Shown here piece by piece: positions 44,809-55,440 of a stretch of 64,000 nt of DNA. The stretch comes from Mesocentrotus franciscanus (taxonomy: Eukaryota; Echinodermata; Echinoidea; Camarodonta; Strongylocentrotidae): positions 27,174,873-27,238,872 of the forward strand of contig CP137680.1 of assembly GCA_037976565.1 (NCBI GenBank). Direction: 5' to 3'. The translations under genes were made by a program, and so were the position numbers. The notes beneath the pieces are model-generated. The model was not told where the DNA came from, searched no databases, and saw nothing but the letters and a program-made list of their open reading frames with translations. Each line of letters starts with the position of its first letter. The stretch's first letter is position 1.

Positions 44809-46414
44809 ATGATTGAAAAACATGCGCTGATTGGCCAGCAAGTAAATTTGACATGTAATTTAAATTCGACTGAAAAAGTTTATTGGGTGTATAATACTGG
44901 ACGAAGATTTTTCACTATCTACACCTGTGAGAATGGTAAATGTAAGTTTACTGCTGATGATGATTTTGTGGGGATTATTTCTAGCAATTTTGATCATATT
45001 GAAGCAACCCAGAGAAATGAGAATTCCACTTTTTCTTTAACACCATCCAATGAAAAGCAATATTATTTTCAGTGTAAGTTGGGGCATGATATTCTGCAGC
45101 AATATTCAGTAAACATCAATTCACCCACGAAATATCGTACCCAACTGCACTGTTACATTGCCAAGTAGTAATGCGAATAGAGTCGGCAATATGACAATAT
45201 CATGTGAGGCAACCTCGGGTGAACTCGATGTCAGTTTGACATTGGAAGGAATCGGACTACACTTTCTTGATGATGCCCCTGGGTCATCTAAAACTCTGTA
45301 CTTTGACGATTTTAACAACGTATATAAAGCTTTCTGCAATGCATATTTTTCAGATATTGATGAAATTCGATCTTGCATCTACCCAAATATCATAAAAACG
45401 CAGTACATTGTTGAAGGAAATGACCTCATTGTCGAATGCAACGATGAATCCGATATCGGTCACTGGCGGTTCTACAGTTCAGATGGAAGTGAGGAAAATA
45501 TTGAGGATCGTTCATGGATTCGGGAGGGAGGGCAGTCACTGCTGATACGGGATATATATGAAGGAGATGTGGAGAAAGTGGTTGTATGTAGAACCAAAGG
45601 AGATGACAACCAGACTTACAAGGGTACCATTAGTTTCACCGTAATCTCCAAAATGTCTGGAGACAATAATGAGTCAAATTCTGAAGATCCAGCACTCATT
45701 CCTAGTGCTCATAATGCTTACTTGGTTTTAATGTTGTTATTTCTCTCACTGTGGTTAATCACCACTGCAGTCTTTGGAGTCTTGTTGGGGTGCACACCCA
45801 AAAGGAATAAGTCTGGTACTTTCGCTATTGCATCGGCCTCAAATAATGCATCAGTATCAAATGGGGGTTCTGGTGAACGTGAAACACCCTTGTTTAATGT
45901 TGGGACGGGAGCTAGAGGTGATCCTGACAATTCAAACACAAACAACAGCGCCCATAACCCAGCCTTCGTGCCCGAGGTAAACAGTGCAGATGGAAACAAT
46001 CGGAATCGCCAAAGCAACAATGAGAGTCATCTGCACTTCACCCTGGAGAAATCATCACCGTCGCCAGTATTTAAAATTCCTTACCGTGGGCTTCGACAGC
46101 AAGATGGGAACATCATGATGCCAATCCAGCATCACTGAAACATCCCAAGAGCAGTCAATGGCAAGGCTATGAAACAGTCGGGGAACCAAACAAGGGCGCT
46201 ACAAGCTCTTATGATCTTGGAGAATATGCTGAGGTTGGTAAGCATGTCCAAGGAGAGGATCCTCCTGATCTTGGTGAATATGCCGAGGTTGGTGTGCACT
46301 TCCAAGAAAAGGGACCTCCTGATCTACCAGGTCGTCCTTCCATTCGTAAAAAGCCTGGAAAAGAAAAGGTAAAGGGGTGACATTTCTAGACTTTATAGCA
46401 AGGTCAATAAGTAA
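44809..46414 (+). pseudogene. IgSF transmembrane receptor, locus D (frameshifted, type II)
   Basis: Close relative of gene 2. Domain 1 is open from the first ATG at 44809, with VNLTC, VYWVY, the IYTCENGKC pair and YYFQCKLG. No convincing signal peptide is linked to it, and the open frame continues upstream without an ATG. A frameshift near 45131-45145 moves coding by one base. From there domains 2 and 3 (MTISCEA, RSCIYPN, LIVEC, GHWRF, VVVCRT), stalk, membrane helix (LLFLSLWLITTAVFGVLLG) and proximal tail are open to a stop at 46136-46138. About five extra bases near 46068-46076 displace the YxxV tail, which continues open as QGYETVG, SYDLGEYAEVG and DLGEYAEVG, and stops at 46378-46380 after a two-base loss. 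The final LYSKV would have ended at 46414. At least three lesions are needed to explain it, so a working full-length receptor is unlikely. Confidence 0.75.
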
Positions 46415-47110
46415 GTGTAAATCCTATACAAAATGGCATTTATGCACATCTGTATATATTAATGATTCACATAATTATTTATGGATCGATTGAAAGAGGA
46501 AAACAGTATGGACAAAGATCGCCATCTGAAGAAACTATCATAATCAATCTTGTTTACAATTGACATTGGTATTTGGAATTTACAGATTGGCCACCATTTT
46601 CTCTTTATGATCGTCCCTTTCAGCATGCAATGTCTCACTTGCTCACTATTATCAAGGAGTTAAATCCCATCTCCTTGCTATTATGCAAATCAAGAAGTCA
46701 GACCTTACCTGTAATTACTTCTGCAATATGCTATTATTAAGTACCTCTTCTTTTGTGCACTACATTCTCTTAGGTAAATAAGTAGGTATAGATCCTATAC
46801 AAAATGGGATTTCTGGACATCTGTATACAAAACTGGTTCACATATTTTTCTGCATCGACTGAACGTGCTGAAAGGGGGAACGTTATTGACAGAAATCGCC
46901 ATCTGAAGGAATTATCATAACAAATTTTGATTAGGATTCACATTGGTACTTGGAGTTTTCAGGTTGGTCACTTGTTTCTCTTCATGATCTTTCCTTCCGG
47001 CATGCAATGTCTCACTATCATGCAAAAGAAAAGCCAGATCTCGCCTATACTGTCTTCTGCAATTTAGTAATTTTAAGTACCTTCGCTTTTGTAGTGCCCT
47101 TTTTTTTAAA
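46399..47110 (+). repeat. Tandemly duplicated 3' UTR region of locus D
   Basis: About 46399-46765 and 46771-47110 are two copies of the same sequence: each has AATAAGTA, CCTATACAAAATGG, ACATCTGTATA, GATTCACATTGGTA or close variants, and CATGCAATGTCTCAC. Loci A and 2 have only one copy. Confidence 0.75.
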
Positions 47111-47534
47111 AAACTATTTTCTTTAATTTAACCACTACGACCGTCACATACACATGTATTTGATATTTACCTGTACATTTGAGGTGCTTGAATCATATTT
47201 AACTATAGACCAAAAATACCGAATTTTCAATAAAGAGGTTTAGAGTTTGAATCCCAGCCGAGTGCAAATTCCTTAAGACTTAGATGGCCTACAAAATGGG
47301 TTCCTGTTGAGATTTACAATTTTGTTACGCACTGTATATGCGTAAAATGTGTACTGTCAGATTTGATGAGGAAGATATCGGAAGATCTAAAATCTATAAT
47401 GTAAAAATTAGAAATTGGAAATGAATACTCAAAAAAACGCGGCAGGCGTTGCACGCATGAAATCAATCGAGATGAATTTGCACCCAAAAAATAAATGACA
47501 AAATAGTGAAAAATATGTTAATGATAAGAATAAC

Positions 47535-47656
47535 CAGGCCCGTAGCCCCCAAAAAAAATGTCCAAGATCACACAACCATCCTCATAGACCCCTCCCCAGG
47601 GCGTCGATCAATTACATGTATGTCCCCCCAAACATCAAACTCTGGTTACGGCCCTG
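47535..47656. mobile_element. hAT-type MITE with empty site in unit 1 (122 bp)
   Basis: A perfect 8-bp target duplication AGAATAAC flanks it (47527-47534 and 47657-47664). The ends CAGGCCCGTAG and TTACGGCCCTG are short inverted repeats with two differences. Unit 1 at about 8350-8370 reads GATAAGAATAACAGTTAC without an insert, which is the precise empty site. There is no coding capacity. Confidence 0.88.
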
Positions 47657-49039
47657 AGAATAACAGTTCACTAAAGTCAGAAATTAATTATATATATAAC
47701 TGGACATGCCAAGTGTAGTATTTTGTACCATACTTAACCTGTGCAGGGTACAATACATTCAATATGTGCAGATGGTTGTCAAGTTGATACCTAAAAAACA
47801 AAAAACCTATCTTGGTCATCGCGCATTACAGACACCCCATTATTCTTGTATAAAATTGTAACGGCTCACAATGCATCAAACTCGGGCTTATCTTGGAGCT
47901 CAAGTGCTTTTTGAAATAAGGTTCTTGTTTATTTCTGTCAAATGAATATATTCTATGTGTATACTACTGCGACCTAGAACTGAATAAACGGAAGGAAATG
48001 AAAGTTATATTAAAAATGAGTAACCAACACCAATGTCACTGAATTCCATTATCTGTGGATGACAGACTTATTATGAGTAAGTAATAATAATAATAATATT
48101 TAGGTAATAAATTAATATAGATGATCTAAAAAAGAGTCTTTTATACTAACGCCATGTCAGGCACCTATAGAACAACTTTTACGTTGCTCTGAATTTTTCA
48201 TTAGATTTTGATAAATCAAGGCTACATACCGAACCTATCCGTGTGTATCAGTGATTAATTTAGAGCAAGGCAATATAACACACACCCGTTGAAATTCTAG
48301 AGCAAAATCTTTGAACCGAAAGTAATGATACATTGATAATACTGGGTTGCAAAAGGTTGTTCGAAAATTTATGACACATGCAATACATAATAGTATATAA
48401 TAGTATTGTGTTATATATATAATTATAGATACACACAAATCTCGGCCTTGATTTTTCAAAAGGTAAAATTTTAGCAAAATATAAAGCACAATACCTTGAA
48501 AAGATTAATGAATGAATATCACAAAGCTTGCCTTGACATCCTTCAACTTCTAATATTGTGTAAATCAAAGTCTTTGATATGAGTTTAACCTTTCTTAAGT
48601 AACTGAAAACCAAATACAAGGCAGTTGTATATCTTATTTTGTACCTCGTTACTTTACCTATGTATTTGGGTTGAATTTTAAACTTTGCGATATTTGATTT
48701 TTGTAATATTGAAATATTTTTTTGTTTTCGGTGCTAAAAGAATGGTTCTATTTTTATATTATTTACGGTATTTGAACAAAATAGTAATGTATATTATAGT
48801 ATATTTTTGTGAATGTTTCATAGATAATATGTAATGTATATTTTATACTTTTACAAAGTCATTGCAATGTCGTGTTCATTTTATTTTGGAAATTGCAGGT
48901 CCCCATCGCTTTCCTCCATTTCTAATATTGTTGAAACTCACCTGCCCCGACAAGGGAATAAAACAATGAAGATTGAAAAAATGTTCAGTCTATCGTTAAG
49001 CTAAATTGATCTGATGGCGCCGAGACCATGCACTATCCA

Positions 49040-49102
49040 GTCTCCTTGGCCTAGTGGTTAAGGCATTGGCGTTCTTAACCAGGTTCGACTCCCGGCGGGT
49101 AC
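49040..49102 (+). other. tRNA-like module, unit 4 (63 nt)
   Basis: GTCTCCTTGGCCTAGTGG with a T-arm reading CCAGG, TTCGACT, CCCGG. Length and the missing anticodon 3' stem are identical to units 1 and 2. Confidence 0.6.
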
Positions 49103-49489
49103 ATTTTTCAATCTGTGCAAAACATTTATAAAAGGGAGAACAGCAATGGGGAACCTTGATTTAAGCTACGCAATCACTCCTCTCTCAATTTCTTCCGATT
49201 GTAGGCCTATTTATTTCAACAAGAACAAGAATTTATAAGGAGGTATTGAGTTCTTTTTGGGGTTCGAAAATACGCAAACAACAATTAAGCTCCGTACAAA
49301 AAATAAACATTTCATATATTTCTCGGTTACAAAAAAAAAAGAAATCAGTAAATACGAACTTTAGATTTCATTCAATGGCTGATCACTATTTTAGAATCAG
49401 ATATTGTCTTATTTGCTTTCTATTACATATACTTTCTACCAGCTGCATTGAGTTTCTTGTATCTTGGAACATGTCTGCAGACCCTTATA

Positions 49490-50180
49490 GGTCAAGTCCA
49501 TACGATACTTAGGCGTTGAAATTCATGAAAATTTAAAGCGGGATATTCATGTAAATAACCTATGCAAATCTATTGGATACAAGATCCGTTCTCTTGGAAA
49601 ACTGAGGAAATTTGTAAGTTCTTCTTTACTGAACACTCTTTATAAATTTACAATACGACCTTGCATTGATTATCGTATTTCTGTTTGGGGCAACATATTA
49701 GAAATAATGATAGTCTTAATGTAGTCCCACCTGAAGTCTGCCTCTCAATTTTCAAACAAGCCTTTAAATTTTCCGGTGCTAAAAGATGGAATGGCATTCC
49801 CCCACTTTATGCAAAATGCCCAAACAATTGAGACTTTTAAATTGATTTATAAGAAGTTTTATTTTTTTAATTTTATTTTGTAAATATTTATATCTATTGT
49901 ACTTTTTCGTATTTTTATATTTAATTATATATATAATACAGTAGTACATGTATGTTATGTCTGATGATACTTACCTGTTTGACTTTTTACTATTTTTTAA
50001 ATTTTATGTCAATATATATGCAGTTAAATGATTGTATTTTGAAACTTTGTTATACATTTCATATGTTATTGCTTTTTAATGTTAACAGGACCATGTTGAA
50101 AAACAGTATACCTGAACATATTGTCATGTATAAAGACGTTTTAATAAATAAATAATAAATAAAAATAAATAAATAAATTA
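49490..50180 (+). mobile_element. LINE C-terminal fragment with A-rich tail
   Basis: Comparison with unit 1 near 10790 shows an insert between GACCCTTATA and GAAAACAGCACTCG. It encodes remnants of a LINE C-terminus (NLCKSIGYKIRSLGKLRKF and IRPCIDYRISVWGN), with stops and frame changes, and ends in AAATAAATAAATAAATT. A short TTAT at both edges may be the target duplication. Confidence 0.7.
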
Positions 50181-51040
50181 TGAAAACAGCACTCGTGCTG
50201 ATCAGGGTGTTCTATCCCACAAGTGGTTAATAAATAAATAAATAAATAACATCGACAAAAGTATAAAGCGCCGGGGTTGTGTCCCCCCCCCCGAATTTTC
50301 ATGATAATTCCGACGGTTCTGAATAAAGAACCCTATTTTCACTTCGGAATTATAAACCCTATTTCTTTTCGGAGTTACGAACATGCGGGATAATAACCCC
50401 CATTCACTTACGAAATGAAAGAAAGAGGCTTTATAAAGGGTTTGCTATTGATTTCAAATTTCATAATATCTATTAAAAAAGTAATTTGATTCATGTTAGT
50501 GTGAATAATAAAATCATCACATGTCACCGCCTTAAATTCAGTGATTTCGGTATATATCTACTTTATATGCTTTTCTTAACATGTTTGATTCAACAGGCTA
50601 TCTCAGGAAACATTAGGATGAGAATGTGATGTGTTGGTGTGTATGTGCGTGCTTGTATTATGCAAGTACTTTACTTTTTATTATTTATGTTCATTGTCTT
50701 GTTCTTGTTTGTCACAGGGCACCGATTACAAGCAGAGTTCTGCTTCCTAGGACTCCTAACCATTATATTGTATATTGTCATTGTAAATTGTTTCATAAAG
50801 GTTGAATTAAGACTTGATTTGAATTGAATTGAATTGAATTGAACTCGAAAAGGCAGAGCTGGAGAAAGGGAATCGGAGCATGATAGAGAGAGAGAGAGAG
50901 GGGGGAATAGGGGTGTAGGCCTACAGATCATGATACGGCCGTGTTAAATAGGTGATAAAAAAGTAGGCCCGAGTAGAAAAGTACAGGCGCTCTTTGAAAA
51001 TAGAACTGTTATGAATAGGCAGTGGAATCATTCCTACCGC

Positions 51041-51389
51041 TTTTTTTTTTTGGGGGGGGGGTGCCATTTTTTGGGGGCACCTTGTTTAATGGTTGACTGG
51101 ACATGGATTTCTGGGGTTGGGTGGGGCTTGAGGGTTCTCGCATTCATTTTCATTAAAAAAAAACCCAAAATGCCTCTTAAATTCCTTTTTAATCAAGATT
51201 TTTTTGGGGGAGGGGGTTGAGTAACCACGCCGCCGCCGCCCCCTCTCCAAACCAAAAAAACAAAATACTCTGGCATATGAAGCTTCTTTTTTCACCTTTT
51301 CACTTAAAAAAATAGCTTATAAATCTCGCACCGCTCCCTTGTCTTTTTTGGGGGGAGGGGCCGTAGGAAGCCCATATCAACGTATTGAA
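51041..51389. other. G-run rich low-complexity segment
   Basis: T-run and G-run pairs (near 51045 and 51200) and C-rich words. Frames across it are artefacts. Confidence 0.6.
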
Positions 51390-51540
51390 TACAAAGCCTG
51401 GAATGACTTAAGCTAGGCATGCGGTGTTATGCAAAGATAAAATCGTTAATGTAAACGAACTTTCACACGCATATTCCTAAGTGCAATATTCCTGTTTGTA
51501 TACTTAATGATGCTTTTTATATATACATGTATATATATAT

Positions 51541-51582
<42 letters not shown>

Positions 51583-53235
51583 ACTTTTCTGATGCTGCTT
51601 TTCACATTTCCATGTACAGTATATATTTTATTGCCATGATTGTTATATCTTTCTAACATTTATCTTGTGATATTTCAAATGGTTTAATTTTAATGAATAT
51701 ACATTACGCGAGAGCGTTTTCTGAGCATTTATATCCTTACTCAAAATTTACAATTTTAACATAAATTATTTCCTCTCACTATACAATGCCACAATGTATT
51801 TATATATCTTATCATCATGTTTTTTTTTTGTTTACTCCTCTTCTCCTTCTTCCTCCCCCTCCCCCTCCCCTATTCCATCTCTCTCTCTCTCTTTCCCTAT
51901 CTGTCTCCCTCCCTCTTACCAGCTCATTCTCCTTCTGCCCCCTTCACTCAATTCGCCTTTATTTCACCTACTCTTAACCTCCGCTTACTACAATTATTTA
52001 CATTTAACTGTAATTTTAGAATGTACCAAGTGACACAACATATGATTATTAAGTTAATCTGTCTACTCATTTCTTATGTAATTTATAATCTCTTCCTCTA
52101 GATTGTCACACTTCTGCCCCTATTTCATTGTTTCTCGTTCTCTCCTATTTGTTTCGTCTCTCATTTTCTCTCTCTCTCTCTCTCTCTCCCTCTCTCTATT
52201 TCTCTCCTTCATTATTGTATTACTATGATTATGTATAAATTTGTGAAACATTTCGTCTTTTGTCATTTTACCTTTAAACTCCATGTGGATTTATGTGAAT
52301 AAATACCGACATAAATCGATTAAATTCATATTACCATGTCCTCTGCTTAGAGACAGAAGTGCATTTACTTGAATCTTTTTTACAAAGGGCGACAGTATAA
52401 TGTCTGCTACCAACCCTTTGCACGAGATGGTGAAAATGTTCCGCGAATACTGTCCTGTGGCCATACATATTGTACAGGTATATACTCTATCAACTTGAAG
52501 AATATGTGTACGATAACTACAACAATTCTCATTCATTCGTGAAGAAAACCAATCAAAGTTCAAACATACACATTCTATACATTGTTCTTAAGACACAGAT
52601 GAAAGTCTGTATTCCAATTCTAATTCAAATTATCTCTTGAGGGTAGTCATGCTATCAAGCTTTGCTTACTTTGTTAACCCTCCTGTTTGATGTTTTCGAT
52701 TAGTTACAGCCAACCTTACTATGTTTTACATATACTGTTTTGTCATGTATAAAATGTTCAATGATTTGTTTGTTATATATTTGTAAAACTGCAAAAGAAA
52801 AAGAAAATCAAACAGCATTAAATAAATCAAATCAAGTCAAATCAAATGTTTCTGTCTTTTTTTATTCTTCCGCTCTCTTTACTTCCATTTCTCTTTCTAT
52901 CTCAGCATTCTCTCTTCCATTTCTCTATCAATCTACATGACATTTACACATCCATTCTATCCTTTCTCATAAAAACACCCTCCCCTCTCTCTCTCTCTCT
53001 CTCCTTGTCTCTTTCTGTACATGGGTTTTTGTAGCAGTTACCCTGTACAAACAATGTTGGATATATATGGTGTACCATAATCAATTTGTTATGTTTCTGA
53101 AAGGGAGTTTAATTTTAAGTACATTTGTAGTTCCTTTTTTTTTCAATCGTCTTTGATAATGACTTTTCTCTTTAAAGGAATTGAAGAGCAGTTATATCCA
53201 TTTCAAACAAATCGAATTGTTAAATGTATTTCATT
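51390..53235 (-). repeat. Arm 2 of a distant inverted duplication
   Basis: In reverse complement this matches 37715-38800 in two parts, about 51390-51450 and 52300-53235. The part between them holds an (AT)n tract (51520-51580) and CT-rich tracts (51835-51920, 52160-52200) that are not in arm 1. The arms are about 12.6 kb apart and enclose fragment C, locus D and the unit-4 flank. Confidence 0.7.
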
Positions 53236-53246
53236 CTTTTTCCAAG

Positions 53247-55440
53247 TTTCATTTTATTTGTTTATTTATTTATTCATGTTCTATGTATTACAATTGACAA
53301 AACAGTGGAGGGTAGTACGATTCAGTTAAAAGAAACTGCTTTCCAACGTAGCCCTCCACATGATACAAACAAAATCTTATAAAACATAAAAATAAAACAT
53401 GAATAAAACATCAATACAATTGAATCTGTAAAAACATTTATACATTTGAATAAACTATACATGGAGCGCACGTGGGATGCACGGCGAGACCCCCCCCCCA
53501 GTAGCCAGATTGTCTTTTTTTGTTTTAAGCAAGTTAGAGAACTGTTAAATTGTTTCTTGAAATTGTTTAGTGACTCGGACAATAGCAACTTATTAAAGAA
53601 AGAATTTCCGGTGAATGAAAAGGATCGTTTTTTGTATTCTGTTTTAGGGTATGGTATTTGTAAACGGTAAACAATGGGCCGCATAACAGACAATGGTTTC
53701 AGGTATTTTGGTACAAAATCATTCCTAATCTTATAGACTAAAAGACATTTTTGATATTTATTTCTTTGTTCAACAGATTGCCAATTGAGGGTAGCTAATA
53801 AAGAACATTGTGAAGTTGAATAATCTGTATTCAAAACCAAACGAACATATCTATTCTGTAATTTCTGTAACCGAGTTTAGTCTTCGAACAATTTCCCCAT
53901 ACCGTACAACAATAATCTGTAAATGATAATACCAATGCAAAATATTACTGTTTCAATTGTTTATTTTTGATCAAATGTTTGATTCTTCCAATACAAGCGA
54001 TAGAACATGAGATTTTACTAGAGATATAATGAATATGTAATGTCCAAATTAATTGAGAGTCGAGAATTATTCTAAGGTATTTATTATTGTCGACCTGCTC
54101 TGAAGATGCATTTTCAAATTGAATTGTAATTTTTTCTATTTTTTAATTTACGTTTATTACCAAAAGTCATGTTCTTAGTCTTTTGTGGATGTAAATACAT
54201 TCGATTAAGTCTGAGCCATTCTGTAATCAAATCCAGATCGGACTGTAAATTTGCCTGAATATTAATCATATCATTATCGCAATTAAAAAGAGCAGTGTCA
54301 TCTGCATATAAACATATTTTTGTTTTATTATGTAAAGGTAAATTACCTATATCATTGACATATAAACAAAAAATCAGGCGCCTAAGTATGGACCCATGAG
54401 GGACTCCCGTCTTGACATTTAAAAAGGAACTTGTTGCTCCTACAATTGAGACACATTGTTGCCTTTCGTTTAAATACATTTTAAACCATTGTAACTCAGA
54501 GTCTTTTATACCAAAAAAATACATTTTATAGAGAATTGAGTCAATTGGAATGACATCAAACACTTTTTGTTGGTCTAAAAACAGACACCCAGTGATTTAA
54601 CAAGAGTTCATATTATCTAAAAGAAAGTCGACTATTTCTGCCAAACAGGTTGATGTCTAATGAAAAGGTCTGAACCCAGACTGGCGACCACACAATAGAT
54701 CATTGTTATTTAAATAAGCATAAAGCTGTTGATGTACTGCCTTTTCTAATATTTTAGAGACTGTTGGTATAAGCGAAATAGGTCAAATGGTTCAAAAGTA
54801 CCATCGTTATGGATTGGGGTTATCTTTGCTTTTTTTAATTCTTGTGGAATGTGACCTGTTTCGAGTGATTTATTAAATTATTTTGTAAGAGGCTTAGCAA
54901 TATAAGATGCAGGCTTCTTCAATAATTTCAGATGCAGTCCATCAACGCCACGTGCTTTGTTATCATCAAGATGCTGTAATTCCTTAAGTACAAACTCTTC
55001 TTTTATTTCTTCGAAAACAAAACTCTTGCCTGTCAAAAACAATGTATTCATGCTATTAACATTATTTACCAACATTTGAGTACCCTGTGCTAGATTCTGT
55101 GCAAATTCATTGAAAGCTTTATTAAAGATTTCAGCAATAATATTTTTGTCTGCAATGAATTCATCATTTTGAATTATTTTCATTTCACTAATATCCTCTT
55201 TACTTGGCAATAAGTTTTTTAGTATGCGCCAGCTTTGACCAACATCGTTTTCGCTTTTTTACAATTCCTTCTGATAAAACTGTTTCTTTAGTCTTTTGTT
55301 CAGATTATCTGCCTTGTTACGAAAATCCTTGAATTTTCCCCAATATTGAGACTTATTTGCTTTATAAGATTTTGCATGAAAATAATCCCGCTGTCTGGCT
55401 AACTGAATGTAGTCGTCGTTAATTAATCCACGGTATTAGC
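53247..55440 (-). mobile_element. CR1/L2-like LINE, 5'-truncated and inactive
   Basis: The reverse strand encodes, in order, a pre-RT segment (DDNKARGVDGLHLKLLKK near 54890-54960), the reverse-transcriptase core (SELQWFKMYLNERQQCVSI, a GVPHGSIL box and LYADDTALF with YADD at 54297-54308) and the C-terminal region (LNWQSVEQRNKYQKCLLVYK). Frames are broken between these parts and the expected GP after the GVPxGSIL box is RR. The endonuclease domain is missing. The 3' end at 53247-53277 is rich in AAATAAATAAA in reverse complement. Confidence 0.82.

Larger units (their letters stand above)
47110..51040 (+). repeat. Co-duplicated 3' flank, unit 4
   Basis: Same landmarks as unit 1 in the same order, with three insertions: the 122-bp MITE at 47535, an unassigned insert of about 600 bases (roughly 47908-48515), and a LINE fragment (49490-50180). 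No gene was seen. Confidence 0.75.
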
